Shown: in pieces, positions 1 through 6,074 of the stretch
Layout: each line of letters opens with the position of its first letter
How positions within the stretch are numbered: the first letter of the stretch is position 1
NCBI GenBank assembly: GCA_030682595.1
Contig: JAUXNZ010000115.1
Location: forward strand, 1-10,127
Direction of reading: 5' to 3'
Source: Rhodocyclaceae bacterium
GTDB lineage: Bacteria > Pseudomonadota > Gammaproteobacteria > Burkholderiales > Rhodocyclaceae
DNA length: 10,127 nt
Notes under the pieces: generated by a model
What the model saw: only the letters and a program-made list of their open reading frames with translations
The model's database searches: none
What the model was told of the DNA's origin: nothing
Made by a program: the position numbers and the translations under genes

Positions 1-1
1 G

Positions 2-1312
2 GCCAACAAGCAGGGCTGGCAGTTTTCCCCGCCCGCCGCCGCCACCGGCCGCCGCGTGCTGGTCGTCGGTTCCGGCCCGGCCGGCCTGTCCGCCGCCTAT
101 CATCTGACGCGCCTGGGCCACCAGGCGGTGATCTACGAAGCCGCACCGCTCGCCGGCGGCATGCTGCGTTTCGGCATTCCCAAATATCGCCTGCCGCGCG
201 AAGTGCTCGACGCCGAAATCAAGCGGCTCACCGATTTCGGCGTGGAAATCCATCTGCAAACCAAGGTCACCGATGTGCAAAAAGCCCTGACGGACGGCTT
301 TGACGCCGTGTTCCTCGGCGTCGGCGCGCACATCGCCAAGCGCGCCTACATCCCCGCCGGCGACGCCTGCAAGGTGCTCGACGCCGTCGCGGTGCTGCGC
401 GGCATGGAAGGCGAGGCCGCGCCGCTGCTCGGCCGCAAGGTCGTCGTCTACGGCGGCGGCAACACCGCCCTCGACGTGGCGCGCACCGCGAAACGCCTCG
501 GCGCGGAAGAGGCGATCATCGTCTATCGCCGCACCCGCGAGAAGATGCCGGCGCACCCCTTCGAGGTCGAAGAGGCGCTGCAGGAGGGCATCTCCATCAA
601 ATGGCTGACCACCATCAAGGAGGCCGGCATGAGTGAGGACGGCGGCGACATCATGGTCGAAAAGATGGCGCTTGACGACCAGGGCTTCCCGCAGCCGACT
701 GGCGAGTTCGAGCGCATCGCCGCCGACTCGGTGGTGCTGGCGCTGGGTCAGGATGCCGACCTCTCCCTGCTGGAAAACGTGCCGGGGCTGGTCGTCAACA
801 AGGGCCTGGTCGAGGTCGACGCCGGCATGATGACCGGCCATCCGGGCGTTTTCGCCGGCGGCGACATGGCCGGCAATGAGCGCACCGTCACGGTGGCGGT
901 CGGCCACGGCAAGCTGGCCGCGCGCGCCATCGACGCCTGGCTCTCCGGCGCAACCTGGACCCCGCCGCCCCGCCATGAGCTCGCCACCTTCGAACGAATG
1001 AACCCCTGGTACTACTCCGACGCGCCCAAAACCCTGCGGCCGGTGCTCGACATCATCCGCCGCCAGTCCACCTTTGACGAAGTGCTGGGCGGACTGGACG
1101 AAACCAATGCGCTGTTCGAGGCGCGCCGCTGCATGTCCTGCGGCAACTGCTTCGAGTGCGACAACTGCTACGGCGTCTGCCCCGACAACGCCGTCATCAA
1201 ACTCGGTCCGGGCAAACGCTTCAAGTTCAACCTCGACTACTGCAAGGGCTGCGGCATCTGCGCCACCGAATGCCCCTGCGGGGCGATCAAGATGGTGCCC
1301 GAGGAGAACTGA
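2..1312 (+). CDS. GltD-like FAD/NAD(P)H oxidoreductase with C-terminal 2x[4Fe-4S] ferredoxin domain (5' partial)
   Basis: The frame is open from base 2, so the true start lies before the window; the GTG at 56 falls inside the Rossmann strand and is not a start. Counting from the codon at 56, residues 5-10 (GSGPAG) are the FAD-binding glycine motif, 133-140 (GGGNTALD) the NAD(P)H motif, and 267-271 (AGGDM) the second FAD motif, as in the glutamate synthase small-subunit family. The C-terminal 60 residues carry cysteines for two [4Fe-4S] clusters: a dense CxxCxxCxxCxxCxxxCP stretch (359-376) and CxxCxxCxxxCP (396-407). Known relatives pass electrons between NAD(P)H and ferredoxin, or serve as the NAD(P)-reactive subunit of 2-oxoacid:ferredoxin oxidoreductases. 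No glutamate synthase large subunit is visible. An assignment as a KorC-type subunit is inference and depends on the upstream genes. It ends 38 bases before the DUF2189 gene. Confidence 0.88.
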   Translation, partial: ANKQGWQFSPPAAATGRRVLVVGSGPAGLSAAYHLTRLGHQAVIYEAAPLAGGMLRFGIPKYRLPREVLDAEIKRLTDFGVEIHLQTKVTDVQKALTDGFDAVFLGVGAHIAKRAYIPAGDACKVLDAVAVLRGMEGEAAPLLGRKVVVYGGGNTALDVARTAKRLGAEEAIIVYRRTREKMPAHPFEVEEALQEGISIKWLTTIKEAGMSEDGGDIMVEKMALDDQGFPQPTGEFERIAADSVVLALGQDADLSLLENVPGLVVNKGLVEVDAGMMTGHPGVFAGGDMAGNERTVTVAVGHGKLAARAIDAWLSGATWTPPPRHELATFERMNPWYYSDAPKTLRPVLDIIRRQSTFDEVLGGLDETNALFEARRCMSCGNCFECDNCYGVCPDNAVIKLGPGKRFKFNLDYCKGCGICATECPCGAIKMVPEEN

Positions 1313-1350
1313 CGCCGCCCGCGTCGCACCAGCCAAGGCCGGAGGAATCG

Positions 1351-2127
1351 ATGAACAGTCAGAACAGCAGCATTTTGCGGATCCGCACGATCGACCCGGC
1401 GGCGCCTTTTCTTTGGATCAGGCGGGGACTGGCCGATCTGCGCGCCTGTCCCGGCCCGAGCCTGTTCTATGGCGTGTGTTTTGCATTCATGGGATTCCTC
1501 CTTGCCTATGTCCTGCGGGGCGAACCGGCCTACCTGGCCGCGGTGACCGCCGGCTTCCTGCTCCTCGGTCCGGCGCTTACCATCGGCGTCTGCGCAATCA
1601 GCCGGCGCAGAGAAATGGGCGCAGGCTGCGCGCTGTGGCCCACCCTGACGGCCTGGAAAGACAACAGCGCCAACCTCGGTCTGTTTTCGCTGGTGTTGAT
1701 CGTGATCTTTCTCGTCTGGGCAAGAGCGTCGCTGGCCACGTTCGCCATGTTTTTTTCCGGTTCAATGCCTGATATCAAAAGCATGCTGATCCAGTTGGCG
1801 GCGCCGGAAAACTACGGATTTCTTTTCCTCTGGCTGGTGGTTGGCGCCATTTTTGCCTTGCTTGCCTTTTCCATCAGCATCATCGCGATTCCGCTGATGA
1901 TTGACCGGCGCAGCAATGCCGTTACTGCCGCCCGGGCAAGCATCCAGGTGCTGCTGAAGAACCCCGGAGCCATGGCAATGTGGGCCGCGATCATTGCCTG
2001 GACGGGCGCGGCCAGCCTGCTGATGGGTTTCCTTGGCCTCATTTTTGTTGCCCCGCTGCTCGGCCATGCCTCATGGCATGCCTACCGTGATCTGGTCGAA
2101 ACCGAATCCACCGGCGGCACGGGTTAG
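1351..2127 (+). CDS. DUF2189 family integral membrane protein
   Basis: This 258-residue protein starts at the ATG preceded by a good Shine-Dalgarno (GGAGGAA, 1341-1347); the frame is open further upstream, but that part overlaps the oxidoreductase gene and is a shadow. Hydrophobic segments lie at about 37-56, 61-82, 109-130, 155-182 and 205-235, so it is a polytopic inner-membrane protein. The N-terminal tryptophan-arginine stretch before the first helix, SLFYGVCFAFMGF, GFLLLGPALTIGV, the IPLMIDR segment and the C-terminal GHASWHAYRDLV ending match what I know of DUF2189, a proteobacterial family sometimes described as resembling cytochrome c oxidase subunit I but with no established role. 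No haem-ligand pattern is evident. It follows the oxidoreductase closely enough for co-transcription, but a functional link is not shown. Its stop codon overlaps that of the convergent glutaredoxin-like gene. Confidence 0.82.
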   Translation: MNSQNSSILRIRTIDPAAPFLWIRRGLADLRACPGPSLFYGVCFAFMGFLLAYVLRGEPAYLAAVTAGFLLLGPALTIGVCAISRRREMGAGCALWPTLTAWKDNSANLGLFSLVLIVIFLVWARASLATFAMFFSGSMPDIKSMLIQLAAPENYGFLFLWLVVGAIFALLAFSISIIAIPLMIDRRSNAVTAARASIQVLLKNPGAMAMWAAIIAWTGAASLLMGFLGLIFVAPLLGHASWHAYRDLVETESTGGTG

Positions 2128-2513
2128 GGCGCGAAGCGTCCGCGCAGATACTCGATGATCTTCCCGGATTCATAAAGCCATTGGCTGGCGCCGGACGCGT
2201 CAGAGATTTTCAGGCAGGGCACCATGACGCGCCCGCCACCGCGCTCCAGATCGTCGCGATTGCCCTGATCATGCTGCGCATCGAGGCATTCGATGTCGAG
2301 AGACAGACGGCGCAGTTCCTGCCGCACCTTGATGCAGAACGGACAAGTCTTGAACTGGTACAAGGCGAGGCTCCGACACGCCTGATCCACCTGCTGCTGG
2401 AGCGCCGGTGGGCGCACCAGGCCCCTGGGCCGGGTGACAAATTCCCACAACAGCATGAACGGACCGATCACCACCCGCAGAGTCCTGAAGAAAAATCTGA
2501 CAACAAATTTCAT
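2124..2513 (-). CDS. membrane-anchored glutaredoxin-like / GST N-terminal domain protein
   Basis: This 129-residue protein has a thioredoxin-fold redox motif, CPFC, at residues 57-60, just after a beta strand (ALYQFKT), and a cis-proline site (VMVPCLKI, Pro99), followed by a WLYESGKIIEYL helix. These are the hallmarks of glutaredoxins and GST N-terminal domains, which use glutathione to reduce disulfides or mixed disulfides. Before the domain, residues 4-28 are hydrophobic and aromatic (VVRFFFRTLRVVIGPFMLLWEF), suggesting a membrane anchor or amphipathic helix, so the domain probably sits at the cytoplasmic face of the inner membrane. The ATG at 2513 was chosen because it is the first start that gives a normal domain; the open frame continues upstream to about 2924 only as a shadow of the radical SAM gene. 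The Shine-Dalgarno is weak. The TAA stop overlaps the convergent TAG of the DUF2189 gene. Confidence 0.8.
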   Translation of the reverse strand: MKFVVRFFFRTLRVVIGPFMLLWEFVTRPRGLVRPPALQQQVDQACRSLALYQFKTCPFCIKVRQELRRLSLDIECLDAQHDQGNRDDLERGGGRVMVPCLKISDASGASQWLYESGKIIEYLRGRFAP

Positions 2514-2590
2514 GGTCTGTACCTGTCGGCAGCTTCGCCTGAGCGAAAGGAATGCCCTGATTGTGCCAGAGTGACGCCGCTCCCATGTTG

Positions 2591-2612
2591 GCGGCGTGGC
2601 GGCTGACGCCGC
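2591..2612. repeat. GC-only inverted repeat between the radical SAM and glutaredoxin-like genes
   Basis: GCGGCGT (2591-2597) and ACGCCGC (2606-2612) are perfect reverse complements around an 8-base loop. No T-run follows on either strand, so it is not a classical terminator. A second, 5-bp hairpin with a CTGA loop lies at 2534-2547. Both are in the 137-base gap 2514-2650, which otherwise holds only repeat copy A. Confidence 0.5.
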
Positions 2613-2653
2613 ACCCCATGCGGGGCACGCCGTCCCGCCAGCGCCGACTTTCA
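2613..2653 (-). repeat. intergenic GC-hairpin element, copy A
   Basis: Read on the minus strand, the element starts at the TGA stop of the radical SAM gene, continues with AAGTCGGC, and ends in TGCCCCGCATGGGGT (2613-2627), which folds as CCCC/GGGG around the central bases. Bases 2620-2641 match 4324-4345 of copy B at 19 of 22 positions, so the two are homologous. The family is not one I can name; it may be REP-like or a 3'-end mRNA structure. Confidence 0.6.
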
Positions 2654-3661
2654 GGCGGCGCCCTGCTCGATGTTTCGCGCCCGCAACTGCCCGCAGCCGC
2701 CGCCGATGTCCTGCCCGGCCGACTGGCGCAATTTGGTCAGGATGCCGTGGCGGTAGAGATGGAGCGACATGGCCGCCGCGCGCTCCGCGGCGGGGCGGCG
2801 GAAAGCCAGGCCGGCAACGGCGTTGTAGGGAATGAAATTCATCACCGCGTATTTCCCTTTCAGCAGCCGGACGAGGCCGTCCAGTTCCGCGGCGCTGTCG
2901 TTGACGCCGTCGAGCAGGGTCCATTGATACTGGATCGGGTAGCCGGTGGCGCGGGCGTAGTCGTCGGCCAGTTCGACCAGCTCGGCCGGATCGATGCGCG
3001 GGGCTTTCGGCAGCAGGCGTGCGCGCAGCGCGGCGTCGGTTGAATGCAGCGACAGCGCCAATGCCGGCTTGACCGGGCCGCGCGGCAGCCGCTCGAACAC
3101 TCGCCGGTCGCCGACGGTGGAAAACACCAGATTCTTGTGGCCGATCGCGCCTGCCGTGCCCAGCAGTTCAATGGCTTCGAGTACGTTATCGAGGTTGTGC
3201 GCCGGCTCGCCCATGCCCATGAAGACGACCCGTTTGACTGGGCGCCGCGTCCGGGCCAGCACCACCTGGGCGACAATCTCCATGCTGTCGAGCTGGCGCA
3301 GCAGGCCGTCCTGGCCCGTCTGACAGAACACGCAACCGACCGCGCAGCCTACCTGGGTCGACACGCACACGCCGTCGTTCGGCAGCAGCACGCTTTCGAC
3401 CGTCTGGCCATCGGCCAGTTCGACCAGCAGGCGCATGGAATCGTCCGCGCCGGCGTGCTCGGAACGCAGGCGCGTCAGCGCCGCCAATTCCGCCGCAATG
3501 GCGGGCAAGGCGGCGCGTACCGGCAAGGGAAAATATTGATCGGCAGGCACCGGGCCACTGTCAAGCGGCCGGGCCTGCAGCCAGGCGCGCAGCACGCGCT
3601 CCGCATGGCAGGGCTTGGCGCCATGGTCGTGCAGACGCTGACGGAGTTGTTCGATGCGCAT
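2651..3661 (-). CDS. RlmN/Cfr-family radical SAM RNA methyltransferase, divergent form
   Basis: This 336-residue protein has the radical SAM cluster motif CxxxCxxC at C106, C110 and C113 (CAVGCVFC), the MGMGEP SAM-binding loop (148-153), and both extra catalytic cysteines of the RlmN/Cfr family: C99, seven residues before the cluster, and C323 in the C-terminal CGQL motif. RlmN methylates C2 of A2503 in 23S rRNA and A37 of some tRNAs. This protein is shorter than typical RlmN (about 380 residues), has a different N-terminal domain and reads FCQTGQDGL where RlmN normally has FCSTGKQGF, so it is probably a paralogue whose target I cannot state. The usual rlmN neighbours (ndk, ispG, a pilus assembly gene) are absent. 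I chose the ATG at 3661; an in-frame GTG at 3682 would add seven residues, and neither has a clear Shine-Dalgarno. It lies 61 bases downstream of the DUF302 gene and may be co-transcribed with it. Confidence 0.85.
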   Translation of the reverse strand: MRIEQLRQRLHDHGAKPCHAERVLRAWLQARPLDSGPVPADQYFPLPVRAALPAIAAELAALTRLRSEHAGADDSMRLLVELADGQTVESVLLPNDGVCVSTQVGCAVGCVFCQTGQDGLLRQLDSMEIVAQVVLARTRRPVKRVVFMGMGEPAHNLDNVLEAIELLGTAGAIGHKNLVFSTVGDRRVFERLPRGPVKPALALSLHSTDAALRARLLPKAPRIDPAELVELADDYARATGYPIQYQWTLLDGVNDSAAELDGLVRLLKGKYAVMNFIPYNAVAGLAFRRPAAERAAAMSLHLYRHGILTKLRQSAGQDIGGGCGQLRARNIEQGAA

Positions 3662-3722
3662 AAGAGGGGGAAATGCTAGCACCGGACAGAAAATCAGACG
3701 CCCGCAACGGCGTCAGCCAGAA

Positions 3723-4142
3723 TTACTTGCTGGCGTTGAGCGTACTCACCACCCGCAGGAGGCGTTCGCGTACCTCGCGGGCAAGCGCCCGCAATTCCTT
3801 GTCGTGCTGAAACTCGCCGACCTGCAGGAAGACATCGGGATCGGCGATGCGCACCATGGAACCACCCGCCGGCGTGGCCTCGACCGTCACATTGCAGGGC
3901 AACATCAGGCCGACCTGCGCGTCATGCGAAAGTGCCCGCAGCGCCAGGGGTGGGTTGCAGGCGCCGAGAATGGCGTAGGGCCGAAAATCGGCATCGATCT
4001 TTTCCTTCAGCGTGGCGCGCACATCGATCCGGGTCAGGATGCCGAAACCTTCGGTTTTAAGGGCCGCGGTCACCAGTTCAATGGCATTTTCGTAGGGAGC
4101 GTTATCAAGTGCCACTTCAAAGGCAATACTCTGGGTACTCAT
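3723..4142 (-). CDS. DUF302 domain protein
   Basis: This 139-residue soluble protein has no signal peptide. It carries the DUF302 pattern: an N-terminal strand and helix (residues 5-34, ending EGFGILTRIDV), the Y-AILGACNPPLA segment (56-67) and the LMLPCNV segment (79-85), with Cys62 and Cys83 as conserved cysteines. DUF302 proteins are common in proteobacteria; their function is not established, and some occur near metal or sulfur-oxidation genes. The ATG at 4142 is preceded by a clear AGGAGA Shine-Dalgarno about eight bases upstream. A 242-base gap separates it from the upstream pcm gene and holds a candidate promoter (4177-4204), so it probably begins its own transcript, possibly running into the radical SAM gene. 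Confidence 0.83.
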   Translation of the reverse strand: MSTQSIAFEVALDNAPYENAIELVTAALKTEGFGILTRIDVRATLKEKIDADFRPYAILGACNPPLALRALSHDAQVGLMLPCNVTVEATPAGGSMVRIADPDVFLQVGEFQHDKELRALAREVRERLLRVVSTLNASK

Positions 4143-4176
4143 GGATGTCTCCTGGTTGATGTGTCAATCCCAATTC

Positions 4177-4204
4177 AATATGAGGTCCGGAAACAAATAA
4201 TCAA
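4177..4204 (-). promoter_or_regulatory. candidate sigma-70-type promoter of the DUF302 gene
   Basis: On the minus strand, TTGATT (4204-4199) is followed after 16 bases by CATATT (4182-4177), about 35 bases before the start codon. The -35-like box matches the consensus at four positions and the -10-like box at four. The stretch is A/T-rich compared with its surroundings. This is only pattern matching. Confidence 0.3.
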
Positions 4205-4262
4205 CCTGACTTTCATGATCGGGGGCGAGCGCTCCGAACATGAAAACGCCCGCCCCCCTTTG

Positions 4263-4284
4263 CCCCCCTCGCGGGGGGGTTCTT
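4263..4284 (+). terminator. strong C6/G7 hairpin, possible terminator
   Basis: CCCCCC (4263-4268) and GGGGGGG (4273-4279) can pair around a TCGC loop, and on the plus strand the stem is followed by TTCTT. The short interrupted T-tract and the lack of a plus-strand gene just upstream make a true terminator role doubtful; it may simply be secondary structure in the gap between pcm and the DUF302 gene. Confidence 0.25.
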
Positions 4285-4295
4285 AACGGCTCTGT

Positions 4296-4387
4296 ACCCC
4301 ATGCGGGGCATTTCATACCCGCTGCGGGGCACTCTGTCCTGCCAGTCCCGAAAAAAGGGATTCCCTTCGGTCAGCCGACTTTTCTCA
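4296..4387 (-). repeat. intergenic GC-hairpin element, copy B (with internal tandem doublet)
   Basis: On the minus strand it begins at the TGA stop of pcm, continues with GAAAAGTCGGC, then a small hairpin, then two tandem 15-base units, 4317-4331 and 4296-4310, that agree at 13 of 15 positions with a 21-base period. Each unit folds as a short C/G stem. The upstream unit and its flank match copy A at 19 of 22 positions. An open frame across this region (4404-4213, minus) has no good start context and I regard it as non-coding. Confidence 0.6.
4348..4370 (-). terminator. candidate weak intrinsic terminator of pcm
   Basis: On the minus strand, 14 bases after the pcm stop codon, AAGGG and CCCTT form a 5-bp stem around an AAT loop, followed directly by further Ts (six T in a row including the stem end). 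An outer CCG/CGG pair closes it. The stem is short, so termination may be partial. Confidence 0.4.
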
Positions 4388-5035
4388 AGCGGGCGCTGCC
4401 CCATAAGGCCCGGTCAGGGGCACAAAGGCGACGCGCAGCACATCCCGGCTTTGCACGCTGCCATCCGCGAGTTTTTCGATGACTTTCAACTGCTGGACCC
4501 GGCCCGGCACGCCAATCGGAATCACCAGCCGCCCGCCCGGCTTCAACTGCTCGACCAAGTGTGGAGGAATGTGCGGTGCGGCCGCGGTCACGAGAATGCC
4601 GTCGAAAGGCGCATGTTCCGCCCAGCCCTGATAGCCGTCGGCATTCCTGACCAGCACATTCGCATAGCCGAGCCGGGCCAGCACCTCCCCGGCCGCCGCC
4701 GCCAGCGCCGGGATGATCTCGACGCTATACACCTGGCGCACGATCTCCGCCAGCACCGCCGCCTGATAGCCCGAGCCGGTGCCGACTTCGAGGATCACGC
4801 TGTCCGCGCGCGGCGCGACCAGATCGGTCATCAGCGCGACGATGTAGGGCTGCGAAATGGTCTGGCCGTGGCCGATCGGCACCGGGCCATTGACGAAGGC
4901 ATACAGACGACCCGACGGGGGAATGAACTGTTCGCGCGGCACTTTGGCGATGGCCGCCATCACCCGCGCATCAAGCGCATCCTTGCCGATTTCATGGCGC
5001 GTGTAGGCGACCTCATCCTCGATGTCGCGCAACAT
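4385..5035 (-). CDS. pcm: protein-L-isoaspartate O-methyltransferase
   Basis: This enzyme uses S-adenosylmethionine to methylate L-isoaspartyl residues that arise in ageing proteins, starting their repair. From the ATG at 5035 it is 216 residues long, close to the usual size (E. coli Pcm 208). Visible family motifs are RVMAAIAKVPREQFIP near the N-terminus, GHGQTISQPYIVA (55-67), the SAM-binding motif I VILEVGTGSGY (80-90), FDGILVTAAAPHIP (144-157) and LKPGGRLVIPIG (164-175). In-frame starts also exist at 5068 (ATG) and 5119 (TTG), adding 11 or 28 residues; I prefer 5035 because of family length and a GAGA-type ribosome site upstream. It is encoded 99 bases after the BCAM0308-like gene (15 bases if TTG is used), so the two are probably co-transcribed. 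A hairpin and repeat element follow its stop. Confidence 0.9.
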   Translation of the reverse strand: MLRDIEDEVAYTRHEIGKDALDARVMAAIAKVPREQFIPPSGRLYAFVNGPVPIGHGQTISQPYIVALMTDLVAPRADSVILEVGTGSGYQAAVLAEIVRQVYSVEIIPALAAAAGEVLARLGYANVLVRNADGYQGWAEHAPFDGILVTAAAPHIPPHLVEQLKPGGRLVIPIGVPGRVQQLKVIEKLADGSVQSRDVLRVAFVPLTGPYGAAPA

Positions 5036-5134
5036 CGCCGTCTCGCCAGCGCCGACTTTGTGGGTCATCAGGATCGCGATAGCGTCGCCGCTGTGGCTGA
5101 TGAAGCTGTCCGTCTGCAAGCCCGGACCAACGCC

Positions 5135-5638
5135 CTAACGCTGCCAGTGCACCCGCATAAGGTTCTCGGAGTCGTTGTAGTGAAACGCGAGCTCACCTTG
5201 ATAAGCATGGTGCAACGCCTGGCCCAGGTCGCGTGCCAGATGCAGGTCCGTGGTGGTCACAAGCACGCCGGTCGGGGTGTCCGTGACGGCCATGATGCGG
5301 GCGAGCGGATGCTCACTCTTTTCCCGACTTTCATGATGACGCAGCAGGCTCATGATCTCGCTGCGGTGGGCAGAAAAGAAATCGCCCCCGATGTCGACGA
5401 AGCCGGCCGGATAGTCATCCCGGATGCGCTGACAGGCCGGGCAGACTACCAACTCCGCGCCCGCCGTCGGGGCGCCCCACTGCCAGCGCCCGGCATGATA
5501 GACGGATCCGCATTCCGAACAAACCGTCGGCTCCGCCAGCTTTTTCTGGAGCTTGTAAGTGTCATGGACGCGCTCCGGACGCAGCTGGTCGTGACGTACC
5601 GGTTGGAAACCGGGCAGCAGTTCAAATCGTGATTTCAT
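5135..5638 (-). CDS. BCAM0308-like zinc-ribbon protein
   Basis: This 167-residue soluble protein has two CxxC pairs (C40/C43 in VCSECGSVY and C66/C69 in VVCPACQRI), a typical zinc ribbon, with HAGRWQW between them. The following DDYPAGFVDIGGDF and HRSEIMSLLRHHESREKSEHPLARIM segments, and the C-terminal LARDLGQALHHAYQGELAFHY region, match what I remember of the BCAM0308 family of conserved proteins in beta- and gammaproteobacteria. Its function is not established; the layout suggests a nucleic-acid or ribosome-associated role, which is inference. The frame is open up to 5773, but the ATG at 5638 has a strong AAGAGGT ribosome site and removes a 45-residue prefix that is not part of the domain. 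It precedes pcm in the same direction. Confidence 0.72.
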   Translation of the reverse strand: MKSRFELLPGFQPVRHDQLRPERVHDTYKLQKKLAEPTVCSECGSVYHAGRWQWGAPTAGAELVVCPACQRIRDDYPAGFVDIGGDFFSAHRSEIMSLLRHHESREKSEHPLARIMAVTDTPTGVLVTTTDLHLARDLGQALHHAYQGELAFHYNDSENLMRVHWQR

Positions 5639-5763
5639 GTTCGTACCTCTTGCCATGTTCGTGAAACACTCAGCCCCCGGCCGCATCCATTTCAGTACCC
5701 ACACGCTAACAAGGTAGAACAAGCCGCATCGATTGCAAGGGAAATACGGGCACAACGGCGTGA

Positions 5764-5782
5764 CAGGCCCCATGCGGGCGGT
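5764..5782 (-). repeat. intergenic GC-hairpin element, copy C (short)
   Basis: The 11-base core CCCGCATGGGG (minus strand, 5778-5768) occurs about 20 bases past the TGA of the acidic protein gene, in the same orientation as copies A and B. Similarity outside the core is slight. The remaining gap to 5638 shows no clear promoter; a TTGCAA near 5730 lacks a good partner box. Confidence 0.4.
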
Positions 5783-5798
5783 CTGTGCAGGCCGTCAG

Positions 5799-6074
5799 TC
5801 AGTGCTCCTCGATGTGGGGGACGGACCCCTCGGCGGGTTGGCCGGTCTCCGGGTCGATCCAGTCGGCGATGCCGATCTCGCTCTCGGCTTCCTGGAGTGA
5901 TTCCCCGACTTCAATATTCGCGTCGGCGCTCTCCATGCCCTCAATCGCCTCCGCCAGGGTGGCGCAGGGGCCGAATTCCTCGCCGCCTTCCATAGCTTGC
6001 CAGTAGAAACCGTCCGGACGCTCGATGATGCGCGTGCGGTCGTAGCTGGCGGTAGTTTCGGTGATTCTTGTCAT
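5799..6074 (-). CDS. small acidic protein of unknown function
   Basis: This 91-residue protein is very acidic: 22 Asp/Glu against 4 Arg and no Lys. The N-terminal half (TRIIERPDGFYWQAMEGGEEFGPCATLAEAIEGM) resembles short beta-beta-alpha proteins with a GFYWQ...FGP.ATLAEA pattern seen in other small proteobacterial proteins, but I cannot name the family. The C-terminal half is dominated by acidic residues and reads ADWIDPETGQP. It has no signal peptide and no membrane segment. The ATG at 6074 follows a GAGGG ribosome site; another in-frame ATG at 6101 would add nine residues and overlap that site. The gene is divergent from the ABC exporter operon, sharing a 114-base gap. The strand bias of codon use and a good ribosome site support it as real; function is unknown. 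Confidence 0.7.
   Translation of the reverse strand: MTRITETTASYDRTRIIERPDGFYWQAMEGGEEFGPCATLAEAIEGMESADANIEVGESLQEAESEIGIADWIDPETGQPAEGSVPHIEEH

Noticed and set aside
1074..1772. 232-codon plus-strand frame spanning the oxidoreductase end and the DUF2189 start
   Set aside because: Arg/Ala/Pro-rich shadow overlapping two genes with strong motif support in other frames.
2514..2924. Upstream extension of the glutaredoxin-like frame
   Set aside because: It runs through the repeat region into the radical SAM gene in another frame and has low-complexity Arg/Pro composition; the domain starts normally from 2513.
3044..4286. Plus-strand frames at 3044-3679 and 3654-4286
   Set aside because: Both are antisense to the radical SAM and DUF302 genes and show only shadow composition.
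4213..4404. 63-codon minus-strand frame over repeat copy B
   Set aside because: It overlaps the end of pcm, consists mainly of the repeat element and C/G tracts, and has no ribosome site.
4301..5632. 443-codon open frame on the plus strand
   Set aside because: It lies antisense to pcm and the BCAM0308-like gene, both of which have clear family motifs, and has His/Arg-rich shadow composition.
2613..5782. CRISPR array formed by the hairpin repeats
   Set aside because: The copies are more than a kilobase apart and sit singly after genes; there are no regular spacers and no cas genes.
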